Assembly: GCA_015680685.1 (NCBI GenBank) | Contig: MNCI01034664.1 | Span: forward strand, 1,017,642 to 1,081,641 | Direction: 5' to 3' | DNA from: Gnetum montanum | Lineage: Eukaryota; Streptophyta; Gnetopsida; Gnetales; Gnetaceae | DNA: 64,000 nucleotides | Part shown: piece by piece, positions 33,381 through 45,789 of the stretch | Layout of the letters: the number at the start of each line of letters is the position of its first letter | Numbering within the stretch: the stretch's first letter is position 1 | The notes under the pieces: model-generated | Database searches by the model: none | What the model was told of the DNA's origin: nothing | The model's input: the letters and a program-made list of their open reading frames with translations, nothing else | Program-made: the position numbers and the translations under genes

Positions 33381-34790
33381 GAGAAGAGCCCACTTTTAGA
33401 TCAATTTCCTAATGAACTCCTCTATGCCAAAGTTGTTATTGAATAAGTGCCCATGAAAACCAATTGGTACAATGGCATCCTCACCTACCTTTTCACTTAG
33501 GAGATGCCACAGGAGTGGGACAACAAGAAGAAACAATAGTTTATTCACTAGGTTATACACTTCATGGAAATTAATGGACACCTTTGCAAGGTTTTCATTA
33601 GTGGCCTGATTCAATGGTGCATTCTTAATGATGATCAACTATGCATTTTCCAATATGCTCATGAGGGCCCTTGTGCAGGCCATTATGCTGGAAGACAATT
33701 GACCATTAAAATCCTCATGGCAAGGTATTACTAGCCAACACTTTTCAAGGATCTCCATCACTTCATCTGCTTCTTTGAACACTGCCAACATGATGGTGGG
33801 ATGATCACTTGAATGAAGGGACCTCAATAGTGGATCCAACCACTAGAGGCCTTTGACATTTAGGGCATCAATTTCATGGGTCCCATCACTCCCATGTCTA
33901 ATGGGAAGGCATACATCATAGTAGCTATTGATTACTACATTAAATGGGTGGAAGCGACAATCATCATTGATTGCACATCTTCTATAGTGGCCCAATTTTT
34001 GCAATAGTATGTTGTAAAGTGGTTTGGGATGCCATGTGAACTTATTTTTGATAACAAAACTCACTTTATAGGCACCACTTTTTGGAAGCTCATGCAATGC
34101 TTAGGGGTTGAGCATAAATTGTCAACTCCATACCACCCCTAAGCCAATAATCAAGCAAAGGTTACCAATAGGGAGATAATAAAAATACTAACAAGAATAG
34201 TTAGTAAATATAGGAGGATTGGAGCACCAAACTCAATGATGTCCATTTGGCCTATTGCTCCACTTGGAAACTTCCTATTGGCTACACTTCTTATGAGCTC
34301 ATGTATGGAAAATTGCCAACACTTCTAATTCAAACAAAACCCCATAATCTTCAACAAATTATGACCTTTGTCCTGACCTGAACCTAGCATAGAAAGAATG
34401 GTTAATGAATCTCAACTTGCTAGATGAGAACTGACTAGTGGCCCTGTCATCCAATGAAGTGCACAAGGCCTATAATAGATAATGACATGATCGTAGAATC
34501 AAGAAAGTAAAATTTCAACTAGTAGATAAGATCCTATACTAGAATCCCACACATGTGCCATAATGAATTAAGTTCCAAACATTGTGGGAGAGACCTTATA
34601 TTATCTATGAAACCTTTCCCTTTGGGACCATGTTAATTTACAAACCTAAAAGCCCAAACAAGAAACTGTTGATCAACACACAACAACTTAAGCCTTTCCA
34701 AGAACCCAAGATAGCCAGTAACAACAACACCTCAACAAATGGATAGGCAAGCTCACTTTTTTAATCTCCTCCTTCTAATTTAGTTGTGGG
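33381..34790 (+). pseudogene. F integrase pseudogene
   Basis: The zinc domain region reads AHEGPCAGHYAGRQLTIKIL and then FFEHCQ at about 33655-33790. The core has VAIDYYIKWVEA (first Asp kept, about 33920-33955). LIFDNKTHF keeps the second Asp (about 34040-34070). In NNQAKVTNREI (about 34145-34180) the catalytic Glu is Lys. The C-terminus runs to a purine run GTTGTGGGGGAGATGG at 34781-34796. G has the counterpart on the minus strand at 47224-45790. It is inactive because of the lost Glu and of stops. Confidence 0.82.
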
Positions 34791-34796
34791 GGAGAT

Positions 34797-36492
34797 GGTC
34801 ATCCATGTTGAATCAAACATAGTGGCTCCTCAGTTTTTCATTTTTTCTATTTTTCAAATATTTTTTTACATCATTTTTAGTATGCTTTCTATTTCTTAAA
34901 TATTTTACAATTTTTTCTATAATTTTACTTTAACTGGTTTGGAATATTTCTTATTTTTTTCTCTTCTTTCTTTATTGCCCCTAGGACTTTGTGTAACTAT
35001 AGTTTCCAATTAATGGTGGTTTGTACTTTATATTTTTATTTGATTGCAAATGTCTGGATTCTATCTTTGAATTTTGATGTTGATAAATAAGACATGGTTT
35101 ATCTTCATGATAACAAATAGTAAGTCCATGTCATCCATCAATCCACACAACTCTATGGTGTTCCCTTATTTTGGAAATATGAGGTCCCTTCTTAAAATGA
35201 AACTTATAATGAATTTGTGACCTTGGTAGTTTCCAAACTTGGGATGAATTAAGTGAATAGACAAGGGTTTGACTTCAAGAGGATTTGACACTTTTTGTGC
35301 TTTCCTACCTTCTCTGGTGCATAAGTATCATCACCAGTCCTTTGTCATTCCTATGTTAACCAATGACAAGAAGCTAAGTCTTTGCATGGTGTGGTTTCCC
35401 TCCAAAAATTCAAAAAAAAAATAATTAGAATTCAAAGCACACCCCTTAGACTTAATAAAAAACTACAAGCATTGGTTATGGGGCTAAAAAGACATGTTAC
35501 CCATGCCTAAAGGCCTCCTCTAACTTAGGTCCATCTCACTTCCTACTTCTCTTTTTTTCTCTTTTGCAATGGTGATTGATCTATGGGGATGTTCTGTGCC
35601 TTGGGGGTGGACTAGTCTAAGAGTATTAAGGCAAAGTCACTGATAGTGGATCTTGTTAATGCAGACTAAGGATGGATGTTATCAAGTTATATTAACCATG
35701 AAATCCACAAGGGACTTCATGTGACCACGATATGAGACTCCATTCCACACTCTACTTCATCCATCCATGCTTTCCATAACTCACCTCACTACCTTTTCTC
35801 ATGTTTGTTTTAATGTCTTGGTTTGATACAGTCAAAGTTCTTTGATAGTTTCTTTGGTGATTTGGTCCTTAACTAACCATAACCATTAATCATCCATGGG
35901 GCCCATGGACTCCTTGGTTTGAGGACATGCAAGGGCATTAAGGGAATGAAGCTCCAATGGGAAGGATCTTGCATACTCTTTGGTTGGGTTGGTTAAGTTC
36001 CTTATCTCTTAGGCATTTTTGCATTTAAACCCTTTGTACTCCATGTCGATTACATCCAGTTTTGCACTTTTTAATTAAAATTCTCCACATGAAATCTCTT
36101 TTTTTATGAATATCTTAGCCCTCTTCATGCATTCCATCATGTTCTAGGCTTTTCTAGCTTCCTTTGAATTCCAATTTTATTCAAAAACTCTTTGTTTTTT
36201 CATTAGATTTTTCATGTGTGAATTTTTTGCATTTAGTTGCATCGATCGTGTCAATGTAGTACAAAAATTTTATATATATACACAAGCACTTAGTCATTTT
36301 TTGCACATTTCTCTTAAACACACAAGGAGTTTTTGTTATTTCAAGAGCCTAGAGACTTCCAAAGCCCATAACTCATAAACTAATTATTTGATTAACCTCT
36401 CTTGAATCCTACATCTACCAAAGGTGAGCTCTACATCATGGGGGCCACAAATCTTAAGTTTCTGATGAAAATTTTTCAAAATTTTTCTAACT
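34797..36492 (+). other. F spacer between pol and extra ORF
   Basis: This is about 1.7 kb of A/T-rich, non-coding sequence with T-rich tracts. G has a matching spacer at 43741-45789 (for example the block ending in the purine-run complement at about 45780). I see no gene. Confidence 0.7.
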
Positions 36493-36787
36493 CCCACAAG
36501 GTTTAACTAATAAAATAATACTAAAATCACTAAATCATGAGAGTTAAGCCTTTCTAATGAACTCTGTTAGTCATCTAAGTCAAATAGTAATTAAATAATA
36601 TTAAAATAATCAATCTTCCATAATCACAACTTAGCCAAAGTGTAACTAATTCAAATCCATAAGGTACCCGAGTGTTCCAAAGTTACACATCAAACGCTAA
36701 TCCTTGGTCATGTTGTGATTATAGATGGCACCTAGACCAAGGGATAAATGTGGAGTAGAGGTGGGACCATTCCAACCAAGGGACAAG
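36493..36787 (+). repeat. Direct repeat, copy 1 (about 295 bp)
   Basis: It begins CCCACAAGGTTTAACTAATA and ends CCAAGGGACAAG. It repeats at 36916-37209 with scattered differences. The 128 bp between the copies (36788-36915) resemble the R region of G's LTR. Confidence 0.88.
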
Positions 36788-36915
36788 CAACCAAGATCTA
36801 TACACTTCTCAACTCCTACGATAGACACTTAAAAAAAATATTCTACCTCTCAAATGAATGAATTACAAGAGCTCTGATATGCTAGTAAACAAATGCCCCA
36901 AAATGCATTAGGTGC

Positions 36916-37209
36916 CCCACAAGGTTTAACTAATAAAATAATATTCAACTCACTAATTCATGAGAGCTAAACCTTCCAATGAACTTTGGTGGCCATCTAA
37001 GTTAAATAGTAATTAAAAATTATTAAAATAATCAATCTTCCATAATCACAACTTAGCTAAAGTGTAACTAATCTAAAGAGATAAGGTATCCAAATGTTCT
37101 AAATTTACACATCAAATGCTAATCCTTGGTCATGTTGTGATTGCATATGACACTTAGACCAAGGGATAAACATGGAGTGAAGGTGGAACTTTTTCAACCA
37201 AGGGACAAG
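36916..37209 (+). repeat. Direct repeat, copy 2 (about 294 bp)
   Basis: Second copy of the repeat at 36493-36787, offset by about 423 bp, lying just before the extra ORF of F. Confidence 0.88.
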
Positions 37210-38745
37210 TGGTCAAGAATTGGAAGGGGCCAATAGCTAGAGCAACCCCAAGAGTAGGCAACTAAAATGCATGCAATGAGACCTCTTCAAAAGGAGCTTG
37301 AAGTAGAATCTATTTGAAAGATTCCTAAAGCTAAAATAGAGAAATCCCATAGGGGTGTGGCACTAGGACCAAGGCCAAACCTTGAGGTCACCTTTACTGA
37401 TGTTTGTCTCAAACAAATTAAGTCTAAGAACATCCAAAATTCAATCCTCCATGAGCTGAATTTTGGTACCTTCTTGGTCTTTGCTCCACAAGAAGTCAAA
37501 ACTCAACTGCAAAATTCTCCCATGTGGCCCATTCTTACTTTCATTGGAGAATGGTACATGGGGGAAATGTACCTTTTTGGAACAATAGGTAGGCTAATGC
37601 CACTATGAAAATCAAGCACATTAGTGTGTCCTACTCAGTGCAGGCCATCTGTTATGGTCTTGGGTTACCAGAAACTAAGGCAACATTGGTCGAAATGTCA
37701 AACTTAAGCAAACCTAGAGGTGAAAAAGAAGTGGGTCTAGCAGTGATACAAGGTTGACCATAAGGAGTATAACATGCTAACTAAGGTAGAGAAGGTATAT
37801 TTTAAGATCATGGCCTACCACTTCAATCCAATGATGAGGCCAAGCAAGGTGACGACCTTCTCTACCTATGCATGTGCCACTCTAAGTGAGAAATTTGTAG
37901 TTAATCTCCCATAGTTAATCTATCTTGAGATACATAAGCACTTCAAGGAAAATGAGCATGGGAGAAAGGCGCTCTCCTCCCTATTCTTGATTCGTAAATT
38001 ATGTAGAATGGGAGGAATAGCCTGCTATTTAAACAACATACTTTGATATGCTCCTACCACCTCTTGGACAAAAATGATGAAAGATAAAGTTCTACTAAAA
38101 GCTTAAGAAGAGGAGCAGTCACCACCGCCACCCACTCATGAAATAACACTAAAGGCTTGTGTTGCCATCGAACACATGCAAAAACATTATGAGCAACTCT
38201 TGCAGTTGCAATAGGTAGGACCAAGTGGTGATCCCTCTGTCTACTAACTAACGCTAAGCCATCTAAGCGAGGTCACTCATACAATTAGTTGGTTGGGGGA
38301 CACACCATTAATTTTTTTTGCCCAATGAATGCAAGCACTCACAAGATTGAATCCTAGTGCCTGAGAGGTAATGGCATTCCTTGAAGGAAAACAACAATTT
38401 TCAGAGATCTCTAGAAATGATGCTACCTTTTCAATGCACCTGGAGGAATGTAAGGGAACAACTATCTTAATGATGCAACACCAAGTGTAGGAAACAGTGG
38501 GCAACATGGTGGTCGACAGAGTGGATGAAGCACTCAATGCTCCTATGACATCTATGCTAGATGTTGCTACACTTAGAGATGTGCAAATGTCCATTGGAGT
38601 AGCAAGTAGAAGATTTAGCATAGCCTAGCATGAGGAATTGCTAAATCAATTAGTTGGAGCTAGGCAACCAATTCCAGAGATCTTTGATTTTCCAGACAAC
38701 ATCACTGCAAACCCAATCGGTGCTTTTATAATAGAAACTAGACTA
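37210..38745 (+). pseudogene. F extra ORF pseudogene
   Basis: This is a homologue of the H extra ORF. An open stretch at 37357-37608 (RPNLEVTFTDVCLKQIKSKN, then WPILTFIGEWYMGEMYLFG) starts the domain. Then, in pieces, come EYNMLTKVEKVYFKI.AYHFNPM (about 37765-37835), FVVNLP.LIYLEIHKHFKEN and LIRKLCRMGGI (about 37890-38020). A Gln-rich helix (HMQKHYEQLLQLQ) lies near 38175. The order and spacing match H 19703-20240. The region ends abruptly at about 38745 without PPT or LTR. Function is unknown. Confidence 0.65.
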
Positions 38746-38750
38746 ATATA

Positions 38751-38826
38751 TTAACTTCATTCATACCATAGAACATAAAATTTGCATCATACATAAATAC
38801 AACAAACCAAAGCTCTCATAATAATA
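38751..38826 (-). promoter_or_regulatory. D 5' leader and initiator-Met primer-binding site
   Basis: The minus strand at 38812-38823 reads TATTATGAGAGC, matching TGGTATCAGAGC at 9 of 12 positions, beside the right LTR of D. The remaining 60 bp are all that is left of D's 5' interior before F begins. Confidence 0.7.
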
Positions 38827-39721
38827 TATAGAACCCCTAATAACCACCCTCTAAATAATCAACACAATTTTTTCTTCTTTTCCAATCCTCTTAAAACATG
38901 GTATTATACTTACATTAGAAACTAATAATAAAGGTGACTCATAATGATGGGTTAACTATAGGGTTAATTATGGGTTACATTAGAACTTAATAAGTTGTTG
39001 ATATGATGAGACCTTGGAACTTCTCATAATTCTAAGGGTTGATGCATCTATTGCATATCATCTATCTTAAGTAGCATTATGATACCTTTAAAACTAGCTT
39101 TATTTAAGGTGACCGCTAACACTTAGCATTACTTACGAACCTAGAAAACATCAAACATTTATGTGACTTAATTTTTTTAGGTTTTATTTTACAAGTAGCA
39201 CCAACAGATGTGGTTGGATGTACTCCTAGTTCTCCACTATGTTTCCACCATACAAGATCATTTAATCTATAATAAGCTTCAAAGACTGGCTTTGAATCAA
39301 AAATATATAGGTTTCAACAAATTTTCCCATGCAATATAGCATTGCATTCTCACATTGAGGACCATCTAACTTGAAGAATCCTATCATCATTTGACCATGG
39401 GTTGGGTTCTCTACAGGTTCTATTCTACACAAACAAGGCACAACTCAACCATCATTTTTAAACTACACCTTGAGATACCCCCAAGATAGGTGATGAGAGA
39501 TCAGATGTGAGATGGGTACACACTTACAAATGGCACCTACATCATTGAAAATATTCAAGTGTTTTGCAACTCAACCCCTTTAGGTCTACTGGCTTAGGAT
39601 ATTAAGTCGAAGTAAGCATATATATTGGTAGGGTTGGATAGTGGGGCTTCTCTCCACATCTAGGGTAGCATGTATATAAAATAAATAAACAATGCAATCC
39701 ATTCATTCAAGGTCTAGGGAT
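38827..39721 (-). repeat. D right (5') LTR, first part
   Basis: It aligns with 12267-13150 and begins TATAGAACCCC where the left copy has TGTAGGACCCC. It is cut by G; the last five bases GGGAT (39717-39721) are the target duplication. Confidence 0.87.
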
Positions 39722-40650
39722 TAATGAGTGGTGAAAGTACCCATATGCTCAACCATACAAATCACGAAACATTGACGCACGATCTAGTTAAATTCTGCAG
39801 ACTCTATAGTTTGTAGTGCACTAGTTCTCTAGGAAGTGAGCTTTGCCCTAATGGTCATTCGTTGTCCTCCCAATTACACTTGTGATGTACAAAGGTATGG
39901 TTAAGTGTAATCAAGGCATATGATTTTTATTTTTTTATATTTTATGTTTCTTAGTACTTAAAGAAAAGAGGTGAAGTGGTTTAATAACTAATCTAATTTA
40001 ACTACTTAATTAGCATCTAACTAGTTCTAACATAGGCATCTGGTCCAACATTCCATACACGTTTTGAACCCATGCATCCACTGCTAGGTTACCAATCACT
40101 ACCTTACTAGGCACACCAAGCAATAATGCTACTGGGATTACTAAGCAAATATGTGTTTACACTTGAAGTGATCATACTCATGTGTTTAATCTATTTAGCT
40201 TAAAAAATTAACTAATCATTTAAAGTATAATTTAGCTTAATTTAACTTAATTAATTTCATATTTAATGAAAATAATGAATGCATAAATAAATCATTAATC
40301 TATTCAAAGTGCTACAAGGTTTGATCAAAAGGCTCACCTTTATTGCCGTACAGACTGGTGTGGTTTAGGTACAACAATGCTTGAATAAAGATCCATACAC
40401 TTTCTACCTCCTGTTGCGAGCACTCAAAGAAATATTCTAACTTTCAAATGGAAAAATTGCAAGGGCTTTGCTACTACTATGACTTTGACATCTTATAAAC
40501 ATAGCTGTGAGCTCATATTTATATTTTTTATTATAGGACTACATTGATGGGGCCCCATAGAAGTAGCAAATGCTATGTCAACATGGCCTTGACAATGGGG
40601 AAACACCACATAAATGAGGCCCCATCGACGTGACACTTTGATGCTCATCA
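39722..40650 (-). repeat. G 3' LTR
   Basis: This 929-bp LTR starts TAATGAGTGG (TG mutated to TA) and ends TGCTCATCA, matching 55496-56386. Confidence 0.92.
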
Positions 40651-40665
40651 TACCCTCACAATTAA
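40651..40665 (-). promoter_or_regulatory. G polypurine tract (decayed)
   Basis: The minus strand reads TAATTGTGAGGGTA directly before the 3' LTR, a decayed form of the GTCGTGGGGGTA tract of A1 and H. Confidence 0.65.
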
Positions 40666-40859
40666 GTGAAAACTTGTCTTTGAGTTCCTTTACACAACTA
40701 GGAAGGTATGGGATTATTGACTAACTCTTGACATAACAAATTAACATAACAAAACTCAATGCTTAAGTGTACAAATCAAAAAATTACAAAACTTGTGATG
40801 TTCATATCACAAAATTGAACACCATGACATGACTACACAACACTACATAGCACATCCTC

Positions 40860-43740
40860 TGATAGCATGAACATGGTGGAGAAGATCAGACAATCCTAGG
40901 CGATGGAGATTCTTAGGGTTCTAAAGGACCTTCATCGACTTCGAGCACTTACGGTGGTTGAAGTAGTTGTGGCTATCCTGCTGCCACTACAACCTCCAGT
41001 GGAAGGCAAAAGGCATCTAGTAATGCCTTCATCTTCTCCTCCTTACTCCAAGGATCATTCACAGTTCACACAACATCACCAATGTTGGCTAGAATGGGGA
41101 TATCCCACGAATAGGGCATTACTAGGAACATCTTCTTTACATTGACAAACCAGGAAATGAACTATTTTTGTTCAACATTGAATGCCCTAACTATGTTTTG
41201 TAGCTTTTGGTAGTCATTCATTCTTTTGGTTACGTTATCAACAATAGATCTTTGAACAGTCTATTTACCATTGAGAACTTTGAGTTTAGCTTCTACCACG
41301 GTAAGCTTTTGCTTAGTGTCTTTGTGATGCTTGAACTTGGCCTTGTATAACAAGTACAAGCTGGTCATATGTTTCTCCAGTTCTGACCGTGGTCGTCCGA
41401 CAATCAACATGGCTAGATTTGCATATCGGAGATTAGAAAGCTTCATGTATTCCATCATCTCCTCAATCTACAACTCTTTCATGTAGATTTCCACCTTAGT
41501 GTAGGCAGTTATCCCATCAATGATAGGCTACCAAACTTCTCTTCCTTGTTGGAGTTGCTAGAGGGCTTCATTCACTTTTGCCTTTGTCAACTAGATGTGT
41601 TTCTCATTCACTTCTTTTTGTAGATCAACCTACTATCTATAATGATCCTTAACTCTCTCAAATTTGAGAGCCTCTTATTTCCAAGCAGCTACATCGATTG
41701 CAGTTTTCTGGTGAAGGGCATGGGCCTCCTCCATGAAGAGGTTTCTATTTTCCACTATTAATCTCCTTAGTTTTGTGTTTACTCTATCCAGTTTCTCTTA
41801 TTGTTAATGGATGATGTCAATTAATTGTTGTTTGTGCTCATCAACATTTTGCAGGTGATACTTCTTTGTGATCAATTGTATGTTCTCCTGGCAGGTTTGA
41901 TCCAAGGCCTTCTAAATTTTGTGTTGTGTCACCTCTACCAAGGATCGATAAAACACCATTATCTGCATTACACCCTCAACCCCTTTCAGTCTAGTGTGAA
42001 GCTGTTCAATAGCCTCATCTCTTGTCAATGCCGAGTTGAAAAATATAAGGTCAATAATCTAGGCTTTTAATTTAGCAACTTCAGTAGCCAAGCATTCATT
42101 CAACTCCTTGGTTATTTCGAGTTGCTCCTCCAAGATGATGTTCTTGCCCCTTGCATCTAACAACTTCAACTAGGTTACTGTAATATTTTTTGAAAGGTTA
42201 AAGACATCTAGAAGCAATTGTCTGATTCCTACATATTGGCCCAGTAGCCCTTCATGCTATGATACATTTATTCTACCACTTTTGGTTCTTGTGGACATCT
42301 ACACATTTTTGACTACTATGATGTTTCGTACAAATGTCACAGGTGTGTTGAGTGTTTCAGCAATTTGGTCAGCAACCACTTCTACTATGGTCTCTTATTC
42401 GTGTTATTGCATTACCAATATTGTTGCTCCCTCACCTTCTTCCAAGTTCACTAAAAAGGTTACAATGTTCCAAATACTTCTGGGAGTAACTACTATTTTG
42501 TGAAAGATACCATGACCTCTTTAGCACTAGGATTCGACCTTGCAAGCAACTATGTTCTTTGGGCTGAGAAAATAGATCCACCTCCACCCATCAAGCTGAT
42601 TGTTTGGGCCACCTCATTTAGGTGACTCATTGATGGTCTGTACATGGATGGGTCCCTACCAGTCATGCCTACTCATTGCTCTTGTTCACTCAAAAGCCAT
42701 TCTTGGTATTTTCACAACTGTTGGATTGTTGCATCGATGTTTGGCACATTTTTTTGAGCACCAGGTGGAGGTGGTGGTTGCTACTCATCTTCTTGAGTAG
42801 TCATTGTAGGCATCTTGTCTCTTATCATTTCTACCTAGTTGGTAACTAGAACATGCCTAACAACATCATTGGTGTAACAGACTATTCCTCCCCTCCAATA
42901 GCATTTTCTATGAGGCATGGGAAGGGGAGTGCCTTTCTTCCACATTCATTTTCTTTAAACCACCTCTTCATCTCTAGATAGATTAGTTGTGGAAGGTTGA
43001 TAGGTAATCTCTCACTCAGAGTCACACATGCTCAGGCAAAAAAGGCAATGATTTTACTTGGCCTCACCATGCGATGGAGGTGGAAGGCTACAATCTTGTA
43101 GTGGATCCTTTCTGCTAGTGTGAGCATGCCAAATTCCTTACGATTGATGCCATAGCACCATCACATCCATTCTTTTTTAATGTAGGGATTCACCCGCATT
43201 AGGATCTTAGCAAGACTTTCCCCTATGTCTAGCAACCTAAGCACTTCAGCAATGGCTTGCACCAAGTAGGAAACTAAGATGTCCTTGATTTTTACCATTG
43301 ATCCAAGCTACCTATTGTTTTAGAATAAAAATGTCTCTCCCATGTACCACTCCCTGGTGAAAGTGATGATTGGCCATGTGGGAGAGGTCTTCAGCTGGTC
43401 CTGCACTTCTTTTGGTGCTTGCTCTAGGAAAGGGCCAAATTTTAACTCCTGGAGCACCATTTTTTAGACCTCCCTTTATCTAATCTGATTTAGGTAAGCT
43501 TCTATTATGGTCACCTCAATATTTGCTTATTATGCTAGTGCATCATCCTTATGGGAATGTTCTATTATTGTTGCTAGTTCTAAAATCTATTGAAGAGATT
43601 CCACCTTGGCCTCTTCCTTAAGAGGGCCTATGGCATGGGTTGCAAGTGGTTCTTCTTGGGCCTATTCTTGGCCCCTTCCCATTCTAGGCTATTTCTCCCT
43701 AAGCTAAGATAATCTTACTTCCTACATATGCTTTCCTTTT
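40860..43740 (-). pseudogene. G extra ORF pseudogene
   Basis: This minus-strand homologue of the H extra ORF is heavily broken. Its N-terminal domain is at about 43400-42850 (EFGMLTLAERIHYKI.AFHLHRM, LPINLPQLIYLEMKRWFKEN). A long Gln/Lys-rich helical region follows, including 41458-41261 (RYANLAMLIVGRPRSELEKH), nearly matching the H helix at 21599-21793. The conserved tail F.VMPYSWDIPILANIGDVV lies at about 41150-41060. Domain order is as in H and F. There is no sign of a membrane protein; function unknown. Confidence 0.65.
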
Positions 43741-45789
43741 GGTATCATTTGCAATCATAACACATCCATGGATTAGTAGATATAATGTGTAACTTTAAAT
43801 TTTTGAATACCTTCTCTCGTTAGTCAATTACACTTTGGCTAAGGTTAGACCATGAAAAATTGATTATTTTATTACTACTTTATTAATTTTTTATTGTAAA
43901 TGTCACGAGAGCTTGTTGAAAAGGTATAACTCTTGTAATTTGGTGTTTAATAGTTGATCTCTTGGTTAAACCTTTGGGGAGTTAGAAAAATGGCAAAAAA
44001 AATTCATCAAAAATGGCACATTTTTGTAGCCCCCACAATGAAGAGCTTACCTTCAATAGCTACAAGGTTGAAGAACAAAATGATTTGGATAAACGGTTAG
44101 GAAATAATGAGCTCTAGAAGGTTCTAGGCTCTTAAAATTTGAAAACTTTCCTTGGAATTTGTGACAAAATGTAAAAAATTTCCAAGTGGGGTTGTGCATA
44201 TATATAAAATTTTTCCCCTACATTGACGGGGCCTTGTATACACGTCTGCTCCATCAACGGGGCCCCATATACAAAGCCTTGAGGAAAAATTTTGAAATTT
44301 GAATATCTTAAAAAATACAAAGAATTTTTGAATGAATTTGGGGTCCATGGAGTTCCAAAAAATCCAAGAATATGATGAAATCATTAAAGAGGATCTATGA
44401 AAGCTCAAAAATTCAAAAATTTGATGGAGAATGTGTTTATTAAATAAAATATGTAAAGGAGCACATGGTGTGATGTAGAAGATGGGTATACGAAAGATTC
44501 TAATTGCAAGAATGCCTAAGGATAAGGTGCTTAACGAACCCAACCAAGGGATATGCAAGTGGATCCTCCCCATAGCAGGCACATGCCTTGTTTGCCCTTA
44601 CATAACCTCAACCTAACGAGTCCATGGACCCCCTAGGTGATTAATGGTTGATGGAAGTTAAGGACCAAAGCCTAGAAGACTCTACCTAAGAATTAAAGTA
44701 CATCAAACCAAGACATTGAATTAAGAACATAGACATTAACAATATGGTGAATAATGGTCAGCAAAGATAGATAATGGATAAGGTGGAATGGAATTCTGAA
44801 TTGAGGTTATACGAAGTCCCTCATGGATTTTTTGTTTAAATGACCTCATAAGATCCATCCTCAGTCCAGACCAAAACCAACCTCTATCAGTGACTTTGCA
44901 TTGCCACCCCAAGACTGATCCACCACCTCCAGACACAAGAGTGCACCAACATAACAACCATCACTCCATAAAAGAAGAAAAGAGAAGAAGGAAGTGAGAG
45001 AGGGCCTTAGTTAGAGGGGACCTTCAGACATGGGTAACATGTCTTTCTAGTCCCATAACTAGTACTAGTAGCCCGTTTATTTATCTAAGGGGTGTGCTTT
45101 GAATTTCCATTTTTTTTGGATGGGAACCAAATCATGCAAAGACTTTATTCGATTTCTAGTTATTGGACGACATGGAATGACAAGAAGTCTATGAAAACAC
45201 TCAAGAATATAAGCAAGTAAAAGAGTAGAAAGTGTATTGAGTCCCCTTGAAGTGACACCTTGTACAAACCTTTGAATTCTTCCTAATTTTGGAAACTACC
45301 AAGGTCACAAATTTATTAAAATTTTATTTAATAAAAGGGACCTCAAACTCGAAAAATAAGGAAAACCATAGAGTTTGTAAATGGATGGATGTTGTGGACT
45401 CACTACTTATTCCATGAAAAAAAACCATGACTTAGCCATCGATACAAAAATTCAAAAGTAGAAACCAAACATTAGCAAACAAAACATTAAGCACAAACAA
45501 CCATTAGTAATAGCTATAGCACCATTGTGTCCTGTTGGCACAAAGCATGTTTATAAGAAAAAATTGAAAATCACGTTTAAAAAAGCAAAGTAAAATATAT
45601 AAGAAAGTATAAAATATTCAAGAAAGATGTAAATGTACTAACAATGGTATAAAACAAAAATTGTGTAAATAGGAAAAAGATTTAAAATCAAAAAGATGTA
45701 AAAGAAACAAATTGCAAAGATAAAAATGTGTAAAACAAAAAATAGAAAAACTGAGGAGCCACATATATGGTTATCATGGATGACCATCT
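43741..45789 (-). other. G spacer between integrase and extra ORF
   Basis: Non-coding and A/T-rich. The block at 43800-44060 matches F's direct-repeat unit (36493-36787) in inverse orientation, but here it occurs once. A 152-codon minus frame at 44582-44124 is not shared with F and I do not treat it as a gene. Confidence 0.65.

Larger units (their letters stand above)
27640..38750 (+). mobile_element. F: Athila/Tat-like retrotransposon with gag, pol and extra ORF; 3' LTR missing
   Basis: A 5' LTR starts TGATGAGTCATC at 27640. An Asp-type PBS, gag, protease, RT, RNase H, integrase, spacer and extra ORF follow in order on the plus strand. No PPT or 3' LTR is found: recognisable extra-ORF sequence stops near 38745, about 60 bp before D's primer-binding site. 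One deletion probably removed F's 3' end together with D's gag. Without a second LTR no target duplication can be shown. The RT catalytic box is intact but stops are numerous. Confidence 0.85.

Noticed and set aside
34781-34796. Purine run at the end of F's pol as the PPT of F
   Set aside because: No LTR follows. G has the same run at the end of integrase while its true PPT lies 5 kb farther on, next to its LTR.
44124-44582. 152-codon minus-strand frame in G's spacer
   Set aside because: No counterpart in F's spacer, unusual composition and no motif; treated as chance.
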